Of a stretch of 14,599 bases of DNA, positions 6,498 through 14,348 are shown piece by piece. Numbering within the stretch: position 1 is the first letter of the stretch; every line of letters begins with the position of its first letter. The position numbers and the translations under genes were made by a program. Below the pieces are notes generated by a model. It was not told the origin of the DNA. It worked only from the letters and a program-made list of their open reading frames with translations, and made no database searches. The stretch comes from an uncultured Enterocloster sp. (GTDB taxonomy: Bacteria; Bacillota; Clostridia; Lachnospirales; Lachnospiraceae), in NCBI GenBank assembly GCA_944382045.1, contig CALWMT010000031.1, positions 1-14,599 of the forward strand, in the 5' to 3' direction.

Positions 6498-6570
6498 TAC
6501 GTACCTACGGCTGAAAACAAGGACCTTTACGCGCTAAGCACTGATGTCCTTAAGCTAATTGCGGTACGTA
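6498..6570. repeat. Nested inverted repeats in the tRNA-Tyr/tRNA-Leu spacer
   Basis: An outer perfect 8-bp pair (TACGTACC 6498-6505, GGTACGTA 6563-6570) encloses a 6-bp pair (AAGGAC 6519-6524, GTCCTT 6546-6551). In the precursor RNA this would fold the 87-nt spacer into a hairpin bringing the two tRNAs together. It lacks a U-run, so it is not a classic terminator. Confidence 0.5.
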
Positions 6571-6572
6571 AG

Positions 6573-6654
6573 TGGGCGAAGGTGGATTCGAACCACCGAA
6601 GGCAGTGCCAGCAGATTTACAGTCTGTCCCCTTTGGCCACTCGGGAATTCGCCC
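6573..6654 (-). tRNA. tRNA-Tyr, anticodon GTA
   Basis: The acceptor GGGCGAA (6654-6648) pairs with TTCGCCC (6580-6574), with discriminator A at 6573. The anticodon arm CAGACTGTAAATCTG gives GTA. It has the long variable arm expected for bacterial tRNA-Tyr and the GGTTCGAATCC T-arm. CCA is not encoded. It is first in a two-tRNA transcript with tRNA-Leu. Confidence 0.96.
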
Positions 6655-6676
6655 AAATGTCTGATAAACAACGATT

Positions 6677-6705
6677 ATAATACCATATGCGCGGGGAAAA
6701 ATCAA
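6677..6705 (-). promoter_or_regulatory. Promoter of the tRNA-Tyr/tRNA-Leu unit
   Basis: On the minus strand, TTGATT (6700-6705) and TATTAT (6677-6682) are separated by 17 nt. The predicted start is near 6670, leaving a leader of about 16 nt before tRNA-Tyr. The stretch also reads as an overlapping TATAAT shifted by three bases. Confidence 0.7.
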
Positions 6706-6793
6706 GAGGTCGAGAAGAAAAATCTAACACCAAAAATGTAGCAACAGCTGTTCAGCGGTCTGTACAGGCGGTTCCCGCTTGGCACTTCATTCA

Positions 6794-6822
6794 TTGCGTT
6801 CTTCCACATAATTTGCTATAAT
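6794..6822 (+). promoter_or_regulatory. Promoter of the MBOAT operon
   Basis: TTGCGT (6794-6799) and a consensus TATAAT (6817-6822) are separated by 17 nt, with an extended -10 TG at 6814-6815. The predicted start is near 6829, about 27 nt before the ATG at 6856. It is divergent from the tRNA promoter. Confidence 0.75.
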
Positions 6823-6855
6823 GGGCAGACAAACGACAAAGACCGAGGATTAAAA

Positions 6856-8268
6856 ATGCTTTTCAGTTCCCTTGTATTTATATGGTACTTCCTGCCCATT
6901 GTATTTTTTGCGTATATGTGCATCCCGGGCATCCGGGCGAAGAATCTGCTTCTGCTGGCCGCCAGCATTCTTTTTTATGCCTGGGGTGAGCCGAAATTTG
7001 TGCTTCTGATGCTGCTCTCCATCGGCATCAACTATATTTTTGGGATGCTTCTGGACTATGAGACGAAAAAGAGGCGTAGGCAGCTCCTCATGGCCCTGTG
7101 CCTTCTCATCAACCTGGGGCTTTTGGGATATTATAAGTATTTTAATTTCCTGGCGGAGCTGGTCAATGACCTGGCAGGCCGGGAGATCCTGGGGGCCAGG
7201 GAGATTGTCCTTCCCATCGGCATTTCCTTCTACACCTTCCAGGCCCTGTCCTATGTGGTGGACGTGTACCGGAGGACCATCCGGGTGCAGAAGAATCCCC
7301 TGGATCTGGCGCTCTACATCAGCTTTTTCCCACAGCTCATCGCCGGGCCTATTGTGAAATACTATGAGATTGACGCCCAGCTAAAGAGACGGAGCATCAC
7401 GGCTCAGCGCATGGCCTGCGGCATCAAGCGGTTTTCCTATGGCCTGGGAAAAAAGGTGATCTTTGCCAATACCTTTGCCGCCGTGGTGGACAATGTGCTC
7501 ACCTTTCCCAATGAAAGCCTGGCGGGGCCGGGGCTGGCCTGGTTCACCATTCTTCTCTACACCCTTCAGATTTATTATGATTTTTCCGGCTACTCGGATA
7601 TGGCCATCGGCCTGGGGAAAATGTTCGGCTTTGACTTCATGGAAAATTTCAACTACCCCTATATGTCCCAGTCCATCCGGGAGTTCTGGCGCAGATGGCA
7701 CATCTCCCTGTCCACCTGGTTTAAGGAATACCTCTACATTCCCCTGGGGGGAAACCGGAAGGGGCGGGTGCGCACCTACATAAACCTCTTTATCGTGTTT
7801 CTGGTGACCGGACTGTGGCATGGGGCGGGGAAGAATTTCGTGCTCTGGGGCGCGTACTACGGCGTGTTTATTGTGGCGGAGCGGATGTTTCTCGGAAAGC
7901 TTCTGGAGAAAAACCCAGTGAAGCTTCTGAACCATATGTACACCATGCTTGTGGTGGTTGTGGGGTGGATGCTGTTCCGCATTGAGGACATGGGCAAAAT
8001 CCATGGCTTTGCCCGGATTATGTTCTTCCGTCAGCCAGGGGACTTTACCATTCCTATGTTTGCGGACAGGCGGGTACTGTTCTTCTTTGCGGCGGGCGTT
8101 CTCCTGGCCGGGCCCCTCCAGTTCTGGTGCAGGCCTCTGAAGGTCCATCTCTACGATGAGGAGCGGGTCTGCTGGTACGACATTGCTGTTATGGCGGTGC
8201 TCCTTATCTTCTGTACCATGCTGCTGGTGAACAACACATACAACCCCTTTATCTATTTCAGATTTTAG
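6856..8268 (+). CDS. MBOAT-family membrane O-acyltransferase (AlgI/DltB/PatA-like)
   Basis: This is a 470-residue polytopic membrane protein. MBOAT proteins of this branch move acyl groups (usually acetyl, or D-alanyl for DltB) across the membrane towards exported polysaccharide, peptidoglycan or teichoic acid. The family core is visible: FPQLIAGPIVKYYE near 158-171, YYDFSGYSDMAIGLG at 240-254, FWRRWHISLSTWFKEYLYIPLGGNR starting at 277 with H282, and the GLWHGA motif with the family's invariant histidine H322. Hydrophobic segments occur at about 1-23, 30-65, 78-95, 225-240, 310-340, 362-375, 405-420 and 440-458. GAGGA lies 6 nt before the ATG. The next gene starts 17 nt after its stop and encodes the type of periplasmic/surface partner seen with AlgI-like proteins. 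No dltA or dltC is nearby, so glycan O-acetylation is more likely than D-alanylation. Confidence 0.92.
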   Translation: MLFSSLVFIWYFLPIVFFAYMCIPGIRAKNLLLLAASILFYAWGEPKFVLLMLLSIGINYIFGMLLDYETKKRRRQLLMALCLLINLGLLGYYKYFNFLAELVNDLAGREILGAREIVLPIGISFYTFQALSYVVDVYRRTIRVQKNPLDLALYISFFPQLIAGPIVKYYEIDAQLKRRSITAQRMACGIKRFSYGLGKKVIFANTFAAVVDNVLTFPNESLAGPGLAWFTILLYTLQIYYDFSGYSDMAIGLGKMFGFDFMENFNYPYMSQSIREFWRRWHISLSTWFKEYLYIPLGGNRKGRVRTYINLFIVFLVTGLWHGAGKNFVLWGAYYGVFIVAERMFLGKLLEKNPVKLLNHMYTMLVVVVGWMLFRIEDMGKIHGFARIMFFRQPGDFTIPMFADRRVLFFFAAGVLLAGPLQFWCRPLKVHLYDEERVCWYDIAVMAVLLIFCTMLLVNNTYNPFIYFRF

Positions 8269-8285
8269 CAAAGGAAGAGCCTGTT

Positions 8286-9434
8286 ATGAGAAAATGTATG
8301 ATCCTTCTCTTTTTTGCCATACTGCTTATGCCGGGAGTGCTCGGCGCCCTTCTCGGCGGGGCACCGGAGGGACAGAATACGGAGAACCGGACCCTGGCGG
8401 AGCGGCCTGAGCTCTCCTTCGAGAATCTGGAGGATTTTCCCGCTGATGCGGAGGCCTATATCAATGACCACGCGCCCTTCAGGGATCAATTTATTGACGC
8501 CTACGCCTCCATGAACATGGAGCTGTTTCACAGCATTGATAATAATGATGTGATTGTGGGGAAGGAGGACTGGCTCTTTTACGCGGGAAATGACAGCCGG
8601 GTGGACGCCCTGGGAATTGCGCCCTTCACAGAGGTGGAGCAGTGGTCTATCACGACCCAGCTTCTGCAGATACGGCAGAAGTACGGGAAGGACAGGGACA
8701 GCTTTGTGTTTTTCATCGCGCCGGATAAGGAGATTGTGTACCGGCAGTATATGCCGGACTATTACGCGCCGGTGACGGACACCTCCCGGGCCAAGGAGCT
8801 GGTGAAATACATACGGGAAAATTCAGATATCCAGGTGATTTATCCCCTGGAGGATCTGCTTGCGGCCTCAGAGCAGGGGCTGACCTACTACAAGACCGAC
8901 ACCCATTGGAACGATTACGGGGGCTTTGTGGGGAGCCAGGAGCTGCTTGCGGCTCTCGGAGGAAAGCCGGAGGAGGTGCGCTTCGCCGGGGAGGCTGAGG
9001 AGACTGCTTCATCCGGAGAGGGAGAGGCCGCCGGCGTCCGGGTCTCCTTTGCAGAGGGCGAGCGGGGCGATCTGGGCAATCTGGGCCACACGCCCATGCG
9101 GTATCTGGACGAGGTGAAGGCGCAGATAGAAGGGTATTACGACGAGCTGACGCCGGAGCTTTTGGAGGATAATCCGGAGACCGGAATCACACGGGCAAGG
9201 ACGGAGGGCGCACCGGATGAGCGGCGGCTGGTGATGGTCCGGGACTCCTTTACCGAGGCCATGGAGCCGGTGCTCCAGAAATATTTTGCGGAGTCCGTGC
9301 TGATTGACTGGGAAAGCATTGAGAGCACGGATATCGGCTCCTACGGCGGCGATGTGCTTGTGTACCAGGTGGTGGAGCGGAATCTGGGACGGATTCCTGC
9401 GGATCTTGTGTCGATTCTGGAAAATGGTTCGTAA
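8286..9434 (+). CDS. Exported AlgJ/AlgX-like (DHHW-type) SGNH protein, partner of the MBOAT protein
   Basis: This 382-residue protein starts with a short basic end and one hydrophobic segment (about 4-22), a signal peptide or anchor, so the rest should face outward. It carries the AlgX/AlgJ-type signature YYKTDTHWND (201-210; D205, H207) and a Ser-containing strand RLVMVRDSF with S321. Together these would form a Ser-His-Asp acetyl-handling site. EAYINDHAPFRDQF at 56-69 and the KEDWLFYA stretch at 93-100 are also typical of the family. A low-complexity Glu/Gly/Ala/Ser insert (about 234-250) looks like a surface loop. It lies 17 nt after the MBOAT gene behind AAGGA (8271-8275) and no promoter is seen, so the two form one operon. 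Expected role: accept acetyl groups from the MBOAT protein and transfer them to a surface glycan. The glycan is unknown. Confidence 0.85.
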   Translation: MRKCMILLFFAILLMPGVLGALLGGAPEGQNTENRTLAERPELSFENLEDFPADAEAYINDHAPFRDQFIDAYASMNMELFHSIDNNDVIVGKEDWLFYAGNDSRVDALGIAPFTEVEQWSITTQLLQIRQKYGKDRDSFVFFIAPDKEIVYRQYMPDYYAPVTDTSRAKELVKYIRENSDIQVIYPLEDLLAASEQGLTYYKTDTHWNDYGGFVGSQELLAALGGKPEEVRFAGEAEETASSGEGEAAGVRVSFAEGERGDLGNLGHTPMRYLDEVKAQIEGYYDELTPELLEDNPETGITRARTEGAPDERRLVMVRDSFTEAMEPVLQKYFAESVLIDWESIESTDIGSYGGDVLVYQVVERNLGRIPADLVSILENGS

Positions 9435-9462
9435 CCTGCTGCCGAGGCGGTTTTCTGAATTT

Positions 9463-9492
9463 CTGGACGAACGGCGGGGAATATGGTATACT
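9463..9492 (+). promoter_or_regulatory. Possible promoter of the gdpP-rplI-dnaB operon
   Basis: An extended -10, TGGTATACT (TATACT 9487-9492), is preceded 18 nt upstream by CTGGAC (9463-9468). The predicted start is near 9499, leaving a leader of about 40 nt. No strong terminator separates it from the acyltransferase operon, so read-through is also possible. Confidence 0.55.
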
Positions 9493-9539
9493 TATAAAGA
9501 TAGACAAGTTTTTTGTTGATAGAGATCGGGAGGCAGATA

Positions 9540-11600
9540 ATGGGAAATAAAAGAAGGGTGCGGGGAACCTTCCGGTTATACCTGCAGTGGCCGCTGTTTT
9601 TGTCAGCGCTGTTGATCGTGCTCACCGCTATCGTGGGAGCGGTTTCTCTGAAGGCCGGAATTATTGTGTCGATCTTCACGCTCGTTTATATAGGGATTGC
9701 CCTTTGGCTTTATTTTTCCAGAAAGCGGGGAATGCTGGAGGGACTTATTTCTTTTGCATCCGCCTATGGGAAGAACAGCCAGGCTTTTATGGATGAGATG
9801 CTGATTCCCTACGGAATCGCGGATAAAAGCGGTTATTTCCTCTGGGCGAACCGAGAGCTTAGGGCAATTTTGGATGAGGATAAGAATGGGGCAAGAAGCA
9901 TCACAGCCCTGTTCCCTGAGGTTACGCGTGAGATGCTTGCCACGAAGGGTGAGATCGTCAGCGTGCACAGCTCACTTGGGGATCGGAAATTCCGAGTGGA
10001 TTTAAAGGAAGTAGAGCTGGATCTGTTTGCGAGGGATGGAATCCGCAGGGAGGCAGAGAGCGGCCTGGAGGAGGATGCGGCCTCAATGACAGCGGTATAT
10101 TTGGTTGATGAGACGCAGATGCTGCGGTACCGGCAGCAGGTAAGTGACCAGAAGCTCGTGGCCGGACTGATCTATCTGGATAATTATGATGAGGCGCTGG
10201 AAAGTGTGGAGGAGGTGAGACGGTCCCTTCTCACAGCGCTCATTGACCGGAAGATTACAAAGTATATCGGCAGCCTGGAGGGCATTGTCAAAAAGCTGGA
10301 AAAGGACAAATACTTCTTTGTCATTAAGCAGCAGTATATGACGAGGATGCAGGAGGAGCATTTTCCCATTCTCGAGGATGTGAAGACGGTAAATATAGGC
10401 AATGAGATGGCTGTCACTCTGAGCATCGGAATCGGTATGAACGGGGAGACCTACGGACAGAACTATGAGTACGCCCGGGCCTCCATCGACATGGCTCTGG
10501 GGCGGGGCGGCGACCAGGCGGTTGTGAAGGACGGGGATAAGATCCAGTATTACGGCGGCAAGGCCCAGCAGATGGAGAAGACCACCCGCGTGAAGGCCCG
10601 CGTGAAGGCCCACGCCCTCAGGGAGCTTATGGAGAATAAGGACCGGCTCCTGATTATGGGACACCGCATGGCGGATATCGACTCCTTTGGAGCGGCAGTG
10701 GGAATTTACCGCATTGCAGTCTCCATGAACAAGAAGGCCCACATTGTGCTCAACGAGGTGACCTCCTCGGTGCGGCCCATGATGGAGCGGTTCATAGAGA
10801 GCGGCGAGTATCCGGAGGACATGTTTTTGAAGGGACCGGAGGCCGCCGGCCTGGCGGATCCGGGCACCATGCTGGTGGTGGTGGATGTGAACCGGCCCAG
10901 CATTACGGATGAGCCATCCCTGCTGAACCTGGTGCGGACCATTGTGGTGCTGGATCACCACAGGACCAGCAGCGAGATTATTGACAACGCAGTGCTCTCC
11001 TATGTGGAGCCCTACGCCTCCTCGGCCTGCGAGATGGTGGCGGAGGTGGTGCAGTACATTGCCGACGGCATCCGCGTGCGGCCGCCGGAGGCTGACGCCA
11101 TGTATGCGGGAATCGTGATTGACACCCAGAATTTTACCAATCAGACCGGCGTGCGCACCTTTGAGGCCGCAGCCTTCCTGCGCAGGAGCGGGGCGGATAT
11201 TACCCGGGTGCGGAAGCTGTTCAGAGAGGATATGAAGGATTATCAGGCAAAGGCCGAGGCGGTACGGGCCGCAGAGGTATATATGGATGCCTTTGCTATC
11301 AGCGAGTGCCCTGCAGGCGGGCTTGACAGCCCCACCATCGTGGGGGCCCAGGCGGCGAACGAGCTTTTGGAGATCCGGGGGATCAAGGCTTCTATCGTGC
11401 TCACGGCATATAATGGAATTATTTATTTCAGCGCCCGGTCCATTGACGAGGTGAATGTACAGGTGATGATGGAGAAGCTGGGCGGCGGCGGCCACCGGAC
11501 CATTGCGGGAGCACAGATGAAGGATGTGACCGTGGAGGAGGCCAAGGCAAGGCTGAAGGAGGTTATACAGGAAATGATGGCGGAGGGCCAGGTTTCCTAG
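9540..11600 (+). CDS. gdpP: Cyclic-di-AMP phosphodiesterase GdpP (YybT), DHH-DHHA1 type
   Basis: This 686-residue membrane enzyme hydrolyses c-di-AMP to pApA and so affects wall homeostasis, potassium balance and beta-lactam tolerance. Two membrane helices occur at about 18-35 and 40-59, then a PAS-like domain at about 80-165, a degenerate GGDEF domain at about 205-335, a DHH domain at about 355-535 and DHHA1 to the end. The metal-binding residues are intact: H375, D379 and D381 in GHRMADID, D449 in VVVDVNRP, the DHH triad 472-474, and D528. GGGGH of DHHA1 is at 648-652. The length is slightly above the roughly 655-660 of Bacillus. The start at ATG 9540 is chosen because GGGAGG lies 6 nt upstream; a TTG at 9513 is in frame but has no ribosome binding site. 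rplI follows after 34 nt, as in many Firmicutes. Confidence 0.96.
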   Translation: MGNKRRVRGTFRLYLQWPLFLSALLIVLTAIVGAVSLKAGIIVSIFTLVYIGIALWLYFSRKRGMLEGLISFASAYGKNSQAFMDEMLIPYGIADKSGYFLWANRELRAILDEDKNGARSITALFPEVTREMLATKGEIVSVHSSLGDRKFRVDLKEVELDLFARDGIRREAESGLEEDAASMTAVYLVDETQMLRYRQQVSDQKLVAGLIYLDNYDEALESVEEVRRSLLTALIDRKITKYIGSLEGIVKKLEKDKYFFVIKQQYMTRMQEEHFPILEDVKTVNIGNEMAVTLSIGIGMNGETYGQNYEYARASIDMALGRGGDQAVVKDGDKIQYYGGKAQQMEKTTRVKARVKAHALRELMENKDRLLIMGHRMADIDSFGAAVGIYRIAVSMNKKAHIVLNEVTSSVRPMMERFIESGEYPEDMFLKGPEAAGLADPGTMLVVVDVNRPSITDEPSLLNLVRTIVVLDHHRTSSEIIDNAVLSYVEPYASSACEMVAEVVQYIADGIRVRPPEADAMYAGIVIDTQNFTNQTGVRTFEAAAFLRRSGADITRVRKLFREDMKDYQAKAEAVRAAEVYMDAFAISECPAGGLDSPTIVGAQAANELLEIRGIKASIVLTAYNGIIYFSARSIDEVNVQVMMEKLGGGGHRTIAGAQMKDVTVEEAKARLKEVIQEMMAEGQVS

Positions 11601-11634
11601 AGATAACTGGAGAAATAGAAAGGAAGAGAATGTT

Positions 11635-12081
11635 ATGGATATCGTATTGTTAGAGGATGTGAAGGCTCTGGGAAAGAAGGGCCAGGTGGTAAAGGTAAAT
11701 GACGGCTACGCCCGGAATTTTATTCTCCCCAAGAAGCTGGGGGTTGAGGCCACGGCTAAGAACCTGAACGACTTAAAGCTTCAGAAGGCCAATGAGGCCA
11801 AGATTGCCGCAGAGCAGCTCGCCGCTGCAAAGGAGCTGGGCGAGAAGCTTGAGAAGTCTTCTGTCACAGTGGCGATCAAGGCCGGAGAGGGCGGAAGGGC
11901 ATTCGGCTCTGTCTCCTCCAAGGAGATTGGGAAGGCCATCCAGGATCAGCTGGGTCTGGATGTGGATAAGAAGAAGATTGTTTTAAATGACCCCATCAAG
12001 GCCATCGGAAGCTTCGAGGTTCCCATTAAGCTCCACAAGGATGTGACGGCCAAGCTGGCTGTGAAGGTAGTGGAGGCGTAA
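11635..12081 (+). CDS. rplI: 50S ribosomal protein L9
   Basis: This is a 148-residue protein, the normal length for L9, which binds 23S rRNA near the L1 stalk. The N-terminal signature is complete: GKKGQVVKVNDGYARNFILP at 13-32 followed by KKLGVEAT. A long central helix (about 40-75) links to the C-terminal domain with the conserved FGSVSSKEI at 90-98. AAAGGAAGAG (11619-11628) serves as the ribosome binding site. It lies between gdpP and dnaB with gaps of 34 and 26 nt, the standard Firmicute arrangement. Confidence 0.98.
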   Translation: MDIVLLEDVKALGKKGQVVKVNDGYARNFILPKKLGVEATAKNLNDLKLQKANEAKIAAEQLAAAKELGEKLEKSSVTVAIKAGEGGRAFGSVSSKEIGKAIQDQLGLDVDKKKIVLNDPIKAIGSFEVPIKLHKDVTAKLAVKVVEA

Positions 12082-12107
12082 GCGGGCATAAACACGGAGA
12101 GGATGCT

Positions 12108-13463
12108 ATGGAAGAGACTCTGATCAAGCGGGTGCTCCCCCACAGCCTGGAGGCGGAGCAGTCGGTTATAGGCTCGATGCTCATGGACAGGGAGGCGGTG
12201 ATTGCCGCCTCCGAATTGATTACAGGCAGCGATTTTTACCAGCAGCAGTACGGCATTATGTTTGATGCCATGGTGGAGCTGTTCAATGAGGGCAAGCCGG
12301 TGGATCTGGTGACGCTCCAGGACCGCCTGAAGGAAAAGGATGTGCCCCCCGAGGTCAGCAGCCTGGATTTTGTCCGGGATATCATGGCGGTGGTGCCCAC
12401 CTCGGCCAATGTGCGGTCCTATGCGGCCATTGTCCGGGACAAGGCCACCTTCAGACGGCTGATCAAGGTCACGGAGGAGATTGCCAACACCTGCTACGCG
12501 GGCAGGGAGCCTCTGGAGGATGTGCTGGCGGACACGGAGAAATCTATTTTCAACCTTCTGCAGAACCAGGGCGGCCAGGAGTTTGTGCCCATCAAGCAGG
12601 TGGCCATCAATGTGCTGGAGAAGATTGAGAGCGCGTATAAGAACCAGGGATCCGTGACCGGCATTCCCTCAGGCTTTATTGACCTGGATTATAAGCTTTC
12701 CGGCTTCCAGCCCTCGGACTTCATCCTGATTGCGGCCCGCCCGTCCATGGGAAAGACGGCCTTTGTGCTGAACGTGGTGGACCACGTGGCAGTGCGCAGG
12801 GGCATTCCCTGCATGGTGTTCAGCTTGGAGATGTCCAAGGAGCAGCTGGTGAACCGTATGCTTTCCATGGAGTCCAATGTGGATTCCCAGAAGCTGCGCA
12901 CCGGCACACTGACAGATTCGGACTGGGACGCCGTGGTGGAGGGCGTGGGGATTATTGGAAATTCCAAGCTGATTATCGACGACACCCCGGGTATCTCCGT
13001 GCCGGAGCTGCGCTCCAAGTGCCGGAAGATGAAGCTGGAATACGGCCTGAGCCTGGTGATTATCGATTACCTGCAGCTCATGAGCGGAACAAGACGGACG
13101 GGAAATGAGAACCGACAGCAGGAGATCTCAGACATTTCCCGCTCCTTAAAGGCCCTGGCAAGGGAGCTGCAGGCTCCGGTTATTGCCCTTTCTCAGCTCT
13201 CCCGGGCCTGCGAGACCCGGACGGACCACCGGCCCATGCTCTCGGACCTGCGAGAGTCCGGCGCCATCGAGCAGGACGCGGATGTGGTGATGTTCCTCTA
13301 CCGGGATGATTATTATAATAAGGATACGGATCACCCCAACGAGGCGGAGGTCATCATCGCCAAGCAGAGAAACGGCCCCATCGGCACGGTGAACCTCCTG
13401 TGGAAGCCGGAGTACACAAAGTTTGTGAATATGGCGAGGCCTCAGAACGGGGGAAACGGATAA
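12108..13463 (+). CDS. dnaB: Replicative DNA helicase DnaB
   Basis: This 451-residue hexameric helicase unwinds DNA at the replication fork and recruits primase. The N-terminal helical domain begins with PHSLEAEQSVIGSML (11-25) and a linker leads to the RecA-like motor. Walker A is RPSMGKT at 211-217 (K216, T217), the catalytic glutamate lies in SLEM (E240), Walker B is VIIDYLQLM at 317-325 (D320), and the arginine-finger region is KQRNGPIG at 419-426. No intein or insertion is present. It is the last gene of the gdpP-rplI-dnaB operon, 26 nt after rplI, preceded by GAGAGG and followed by a terminator. In Bacillus subtilis the same gene is called dnaC. Confidence 0.98.
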   Translation: MEETLIKRVLPHSLEAEQSVIGSMLMDREAVIAASELITGSDFYQQQYGIMFDAMVELFNEGKPVDLVTLQDRLKEKDVPPEVSSLDFVRDIMAVVPTSANVRSYAAIVRDKATFRRLIKVTEEIANTCYAGREPLEDVLADTEKSIFNLLQNQGGQEFVPIKQVAINVLEKIESAYKNQGSVTGIPSGFIDLDYKLSGFQPSDFILIAARPSMGKTAFVLNVVDHVAVRRGIPCMVFSLEMSKEQLVNRMLSMESNVDSQKLRTGTLTDSDWDAVVEGVGIIGNSKLIIDDTPGISVPELRSKCRKMKLEYGLSLVIIDYLQLMSGTRRTGNENRQQEISDISRSLKALARELQAPVIALSQLSRACETRTDHRPMLSDLRESGAIEQDADVVMFLYRDDYYNKDTDHPNEAEVIIAKQRNGPIGTVNLLWKPEYTKFVNMARPQNGGNG

Positions 13464-13470
13464 AACGTAT

Positions 13471-13496
13471 GCAGCCGCTTAAACGGCTGCTTTTTT
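13471..13496 (+). terminator. Terminator after dnaB
   Basis: A 7-bp perfect stem GCAGCCG/CGGCTGC (13471-13477, 13484-13490) with a 6-nt loop is followed directly by six Ts. It closes the gdpP-rplI-dnaB transcript 8 nt after the dnaB stop. Confidence 0.9.
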
Positions 13497-13508
13497 ATGT
13501 CATAATAT

Positions 13509-13558
13509 CCATTCTCAACGCATACATTAGTAAGGAATAGGACAGAAGGAGAGAATGG
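13509..13558 (+). promoter_or_regulatory. Inverted repeat spanning the ribosome binding site of the MerR-type gene
   Basis: CCATTCTC (13509-13516) is the exact complement of GAGAATGG (13551-13558). The loop contains the Shine-Dalgarno AGAAGGA (13544-13550), and the right arm overlaps the first possible ATG (13555). The folded RNA could restrict initiation. As DNA, it could be a binding site for the encoded regulator. No convincing -35/-10 pair was found in this gap. Confidence 0.4.
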
Positions 13559-13560
13559 TT

Positions 13561-14223
13561 ATGGATGAGATACATTATCTGATATCGGACGCGTCAAAAA
13601 AAGTGGATGTGGAAGCCCATGTGCTCAGGTATTGGGAGGAAGAGCTCGGCCTGGATATTCCCCGCAATGAGATGGGGCACAGGTACTACACGGACCTGCA
13701 TATTCGGCTGTTTCGACAGATTAAGAATTTGAAAGAAAAGGGGTATCAGCTGAAAGCCATCAAGCACGCATTGAATCAAGTGCTTGAGAAGGAGGGGCGT
13801 ATGGAGCTTTCGGATGAGATGCTGGAGCGGGATATGGATGCGGCGCTGAAGGAATTTCGGGAGGAGGACAAGCCTGGCGCTCTGGCGGAGGTGAAGGATG
13901 GGGCAGCGGTTCTTTCCATGGAGGAAAAGATGGCCCAGTTTCAGCAGATTATGAACCTGATTATTGGACGAGCTCTGGAGGTCAACAACGAGAAGCTGAG
14001 CCAGGACATCAGCACTCTGGTAAATGAAAAAATGGGCCAGGAGCTGGAGTATCTTCTCAAGGATTCTGACCAGAAGGCCGAAGAGCGCTTCCGCCGCCTG
14101 GACGAAGCCCTCCGATCCGCTCAGAAGGACGGACAGGCCGAGGCCGCCGCTGCCAAGATCCCCTTTTTCAAGAAAAAGCGCTTCGGGCGCAGCGGCAAAA
14201 AGCTCTGGGGCGGAAAAAAATAA
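13561..14223 (+). CDS. MerR-family DNA-binding protein with helical C-terminal half and basic tail
   Basis: Residues about 5-75 form a MerR-type winged helix-turn-helix: YLISDASKKVDVEAHVLRYWEEE (6-28), then GHRYYTDLHIRLF (39-51) and the second helix pair KEKGYQLKAIKHAL. There is no effector-binding or metal-binding cysteine domain. Instead, about 80-195 is highly charged and helical (probably coiled coil), and the last 20 residues are Lys/Arg/Gly-rich with a few aromatics. This layout resembles RacA-like proteins as well as simple MerR regulators, but I cannot assign a function. ATG 13561 is preferred because AAGGAG lies 9 nt upstream and the family-like start fits; ATG 13555 (adding Met-Val) has only a 3-nt spacer. 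It is separated from dnaB by a terminator and is probably monocistronic. 220 residues. Confidence 0.8.
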   Translation: MDEIHYLISDASKKVDVEAHVLRYWEEELGLDIPRNEMGHRYYTDLHIRLFRQIKNLKEKGYQLKAIKHALNQVLEKEGRMELSDEMLERDMDAALKEFREEDKPGALAEVKDGAAVLSMEEKMAQFQQIMNLIIGRALEVNNEKLSQDISTLVNEKMGQELEYLLKDSDQKAEERFRRLDEALRSAQKDGQAEAAAAKIPFFKKKRFGRSGKKLWGGKK

Positions 14224-14348
14224 AGCGGATTCCTCGATCAGCCCCCAAAACCGCCTCAAACCCCTTGCGATTTTCTTAAGACCCAAATTTCCATATCGCC
14301 ATTTTGCAGGAATTGTGGTATCATATCCACGTAGGCAATGAGCAGTGC
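14224..14348 (+). other. Intergenic stretch with a possible extended -10 promoter
   Basis: No coding sequence is convincing here. TGTGGTATCAT contains TATCAT at 14319-14324 with an extended -10 TG, but the -35 position (TCGCCA, 14296-14301) is poor. If used, transcription would start near 14331, just before the long hairpin. Confidence 0.35.

Noticed and set aside
6559..6741. 60-codon plus-strand frame over tRNA-Tyr
   Set aside because: It is the reverse complement of a well-folded tRNA gene.
6743..6752. 10-bp palindrome AACAGCTGTT upstream of the MBOAT promoter as an operator
   Set aside because: It is short, isolated and about 45 bp upstream of the -35 box. There is no second site or regulator to support it.
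7381..8271. 296-codon minus-strand frame opposite the MBOAT gene
   Set aside because: Antisense shadow; His/Pro-rich sequence with no recognisable domain.
9513..9539. TTG start giving nine extra residues to GdpP
   Set aside because: No ribosome binding site precedes it, and GGGAGG is placed exactly for ATG 9540.
10083..11495. 470-codon minus-strand frame opposite gdpP
   Set aside because: Antisense to conserved DHH/DHHA1 motifs, with no domain resemblance.
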